NCBI GenBank assembly: GCA_018623785.1 | Contig: JAAZVD010000087.1 | Span: forward strand, 1-6,608 | Length of the DNA stretch: 6,608 nucleotides | Direction of reading: 5' to 3' | Source: Bacteroidota bacterium | GTDB lineage: Bacteria; Bacteroidota; Rhodothermia; Rhodothermales; UBA10348 | Part shown: one piece after another, positions 5,259 to 6,608 of the stretch | Numbering within the stretch: position 1 is the first letter of the stretch | Layout of the letters: each line of letters opens with the position of its first letter | Made by a program: the position numbers and the translations under genes | The notes under the pieces: generated by a model | The model's input: only the letters and a program-made list of their open reading frames with translations | What the model was told of the DNA's origin: nothing | Database searches by the model: none

Positions 5259-6608
5259 TCAGTAGAGCCGGGTTCGCTCATCCCACACGTTGAAAAGAAG
5301 CTCGTAGTCCCCAAATCCCGTCTTGTCAACAAAAATGAATTGCCTGCCAATACGCTCGAACGTCCATATTTCGTACGGCTCATAATCAAAACTGTGCGGC
5401 TTCCGGCGGATATGATCCGGCTCGCCGAAACGGACGAGAACGTAGCCGCGGTCGGTCTTCCAACCATCCGTAATGGAGACACCATAATCGCGGTTGGCCG
5501 CATTGATACGATAGTAATAGGCCTCCATCCGCTCGTTGCGTACCGTTCCCGGCGTGGGGTCACGCTTGTCCCAGAAGTTCTCAAATCGCTTGACACGCTC
5601 TGCCTCGTTCGGTGCCTCACGTATGAAGTTCAAGTCCCGCGCCTCAGCAATGTATTCCATCTGCGCAATGGCGTCATCCAGGTTCTGGATGTGGGAGGCA
5701 AGCCCGTTCCATTCGATCATGAACGGACGCTCTGCCCGCGCATGGACGACTCCCGAGATCGGATCTGACACGGTTATATCCATGATGTAGGTCCCGACCT
5801 TGAGACCTTCCAACGGTACCGTGACGATGAACTGATTGGTGGCTGTCGATACAGCGATCTGATCCTGCTGAATGACCGGAGCGCTCAACGCGACCAGCTC
5901 ACTGTCTGTGGTGGGACCACGGACGATGGCGTCCGTCCCCTCAAGGCGTGCAGGACGGACCGTGCGAACGACATCGAGTTGCCGCTCTGTGTCGGCATAA
6001 ATCTCATAGAAAGCCTGAAAACCGGCCTCTTCACTCCCAACACGTGCATCAACCCGGGGCAAGATGGTAAAATCTGCCTCATCGTACGAGTCGATGAGCG
6101 TTATATCGGATAGGGCCACGGGACCACCCATCGAGCGAACGGTTACCGGGACACTGCGCACGTAGGTACGGTTCGAGTGCCGGTCGGATACCTCGAATTC
6201 AAAGAGGTATTTGCCAGGATCGATGGCAAGCGTTTGTGTGGTGACGTCGTACCTGGATTCGGTCTGCGTTTCCCTGTAGGAATTGACCGTGACGTTTGCA
6301 CTCCAAATACGGGACTGCACCAGATTTCGGAGGCGGTCATCTTCATCCCACTCGATAGCATCGAGGGTAACATCGTAACCAGCAGTAAAACCACTGGACG
6401 AGCGAATGAAGCTCATCTGCGTGATGGGAACCCGGGTGTAAATATCCACCTTGGGGTTGCCCATGCCATCATCACTGCGGGAAGCCACCACATCTACTTC
6501 GAAGTCTACGTCCACCATCTGGGCAGTAGCTGACCCGGCACTGATGAGAAGAGGCACTACGCACGCGGCCAAAAGCATACTTCGGGACCGGATCGTCCTG
6601 CGGTACCA
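5259..6608 (-). CDS. Secreted GWxTD-domain protein (start probably outside window)
   Basis: This is an exported protein of the GWxTD family, whose function is not established. Counting from the ATG at 6578 it has 439 residues: a hydrophobic signal segment (about 2-18) ending SATAQ, a likely signal peptidase I site near residue 19, then a long beta-rich region (about 25-290) with Ig-like strand patterns such as GKYLFEFEVSD and VGTYIMDITVSD, and a C-terminal GWxTD domain. The domain shows FENFWDKRDPTPGT (332-345), YYYRINAANRDY (354-365), the naming motif GWKTD (372-376), then RGYVLVRFGEPDHI and YEIWTF. The frame stays open from 6578 to the right edge and encodes WYRRTIRSRS, a basic stretch fitting a signal-peptide n-region, so the true start is probably beyond base 6608. 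The 10 codons between hold no other ATG, GTG or TTG. It is separated from fmt by 220 bases. Family confidence is high; the role is unknown. Confidence 0.9.
   Translation of the reverse strand, partial: WYRRTIRSRSMLLAACVVPLLISAGSATAQMVDVDFEVDVVASRSDDGMGNPKVDIYTRVPITQMSFIRSSSGFTAGYDVTLDAIEWDEDDRLRNLVQSRIWSANVTVNSYRETQTESRYDVTTQTLAIDPGKYLFEFEVSDRHSNRTYVRSVPVTVRSMGGPVALSDITLIDSYDEADFTILPRVDARVGSEEAGFQAFYEIYADTERQLDVVRTVRPARLEGTDAIVRGPTTDSELVALSAPVIQQDQIAVSTATNQFIVTVPLEGLKVGTYIMDITVSDPISGVVHARAERPFMIEWNGLASHIQNLDDAIAQMEYIAEARDLNFIREAPNEAERVKRFENFWDKRDPTPGTVRNERMEAYYYRINAANRDYGVSITDGWKTDRGYVLVRFGEPDHIRRKPHSFDYEPYEIWTFERIGRQFIFVDKTGFGDYELLFNVWDERTRLY

Noticed and set aside
5340..5768. 142-codon plus-strand and 124-codon minus-strand frames in the GWxTD gene
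   Set aside because: Both overlap a gene with a clear GWxTD domain and have no support of their own.
6561..6578. Lipobox LAAC near the start of the GWxTD protein
   Set aside because: The Cys is at residue 6 from the ATG at 6578, ahead of most of the hydrophobic core; a signal peptidase I site after SATA fits better.
1..6608. CRISPR arrays, tRNA or rRNA genes, insertion sequences, phage genes
   Set aside because: I saw no regular direct repeats, cloverleaf-like segments, transposase motifs or terminal inverted repeats, and nearly all bases are within recognised genes.

Overview
The window looks like a chromosomal housekeeping region from a bacterium of the Bacteroidota/Rhodothermota/Balneolota group (FCB superphylum). 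Four things point there: the Fmt active-site block reads VVVAFRILPE, which I associate with that lineage; there is a GWxTD-domain secreted protein; HprK is present without nearby PTS genes; and only one of the starts I could inspect has a clear Shine-Dalgarno. The phylum assignment is inference from remembered family features, not from a search.

Layout. Positions 1-705 (+) hold the C-terminal part of a FecA-like TonB-dependent outer-membrane receptor whose 5' part lies outside the window. It converges, across a 29-base gap, on a tightly packed minus-strand run transcribed from right to left: fmt (5038-4064), a galactokinase-like GHMP protein (4067-2805), a MoxR-family AAA+ ATPase (2782-1784) and hprK (1757-735). 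Spacings are a 4-base ATGA overlap, then 22 and 26 bases, so these four very likely form one operon. A 220-base gap separates fmt from the next minus-strand gene, a secreted GWxTD-domain protein (stop at 5259), whose reading frame stays open to the right edge. The gap holds a plausible sigma70-type promoter for the operon.

How they relate. Fmt formylates initiator Met-tRNA. HprK is a serine kinase/phosphorylase of HPr-type carrier proteins. The MoxR protein is a chaperone-like AAA+ ATPase. The TonB receptor imports ferric chelates or similar ligands across the outer membrane. No single pathway joins them.

The most unusual item is the GHMP protein. It keeps the overall galactokinase plan, especially in its C-terminal half, but the positions that align with the catalytic Arg, the catalytic Asp, the sugar-contacting Asp and the serine-rich phosphate loop are all replaced. 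It therefore looks like a pseudokinase, or a kinase with changed chemistry, translationally coupled to fmt. I saw no tRNA, rRNA, CRISPR array, insertion sequence or phage gene.
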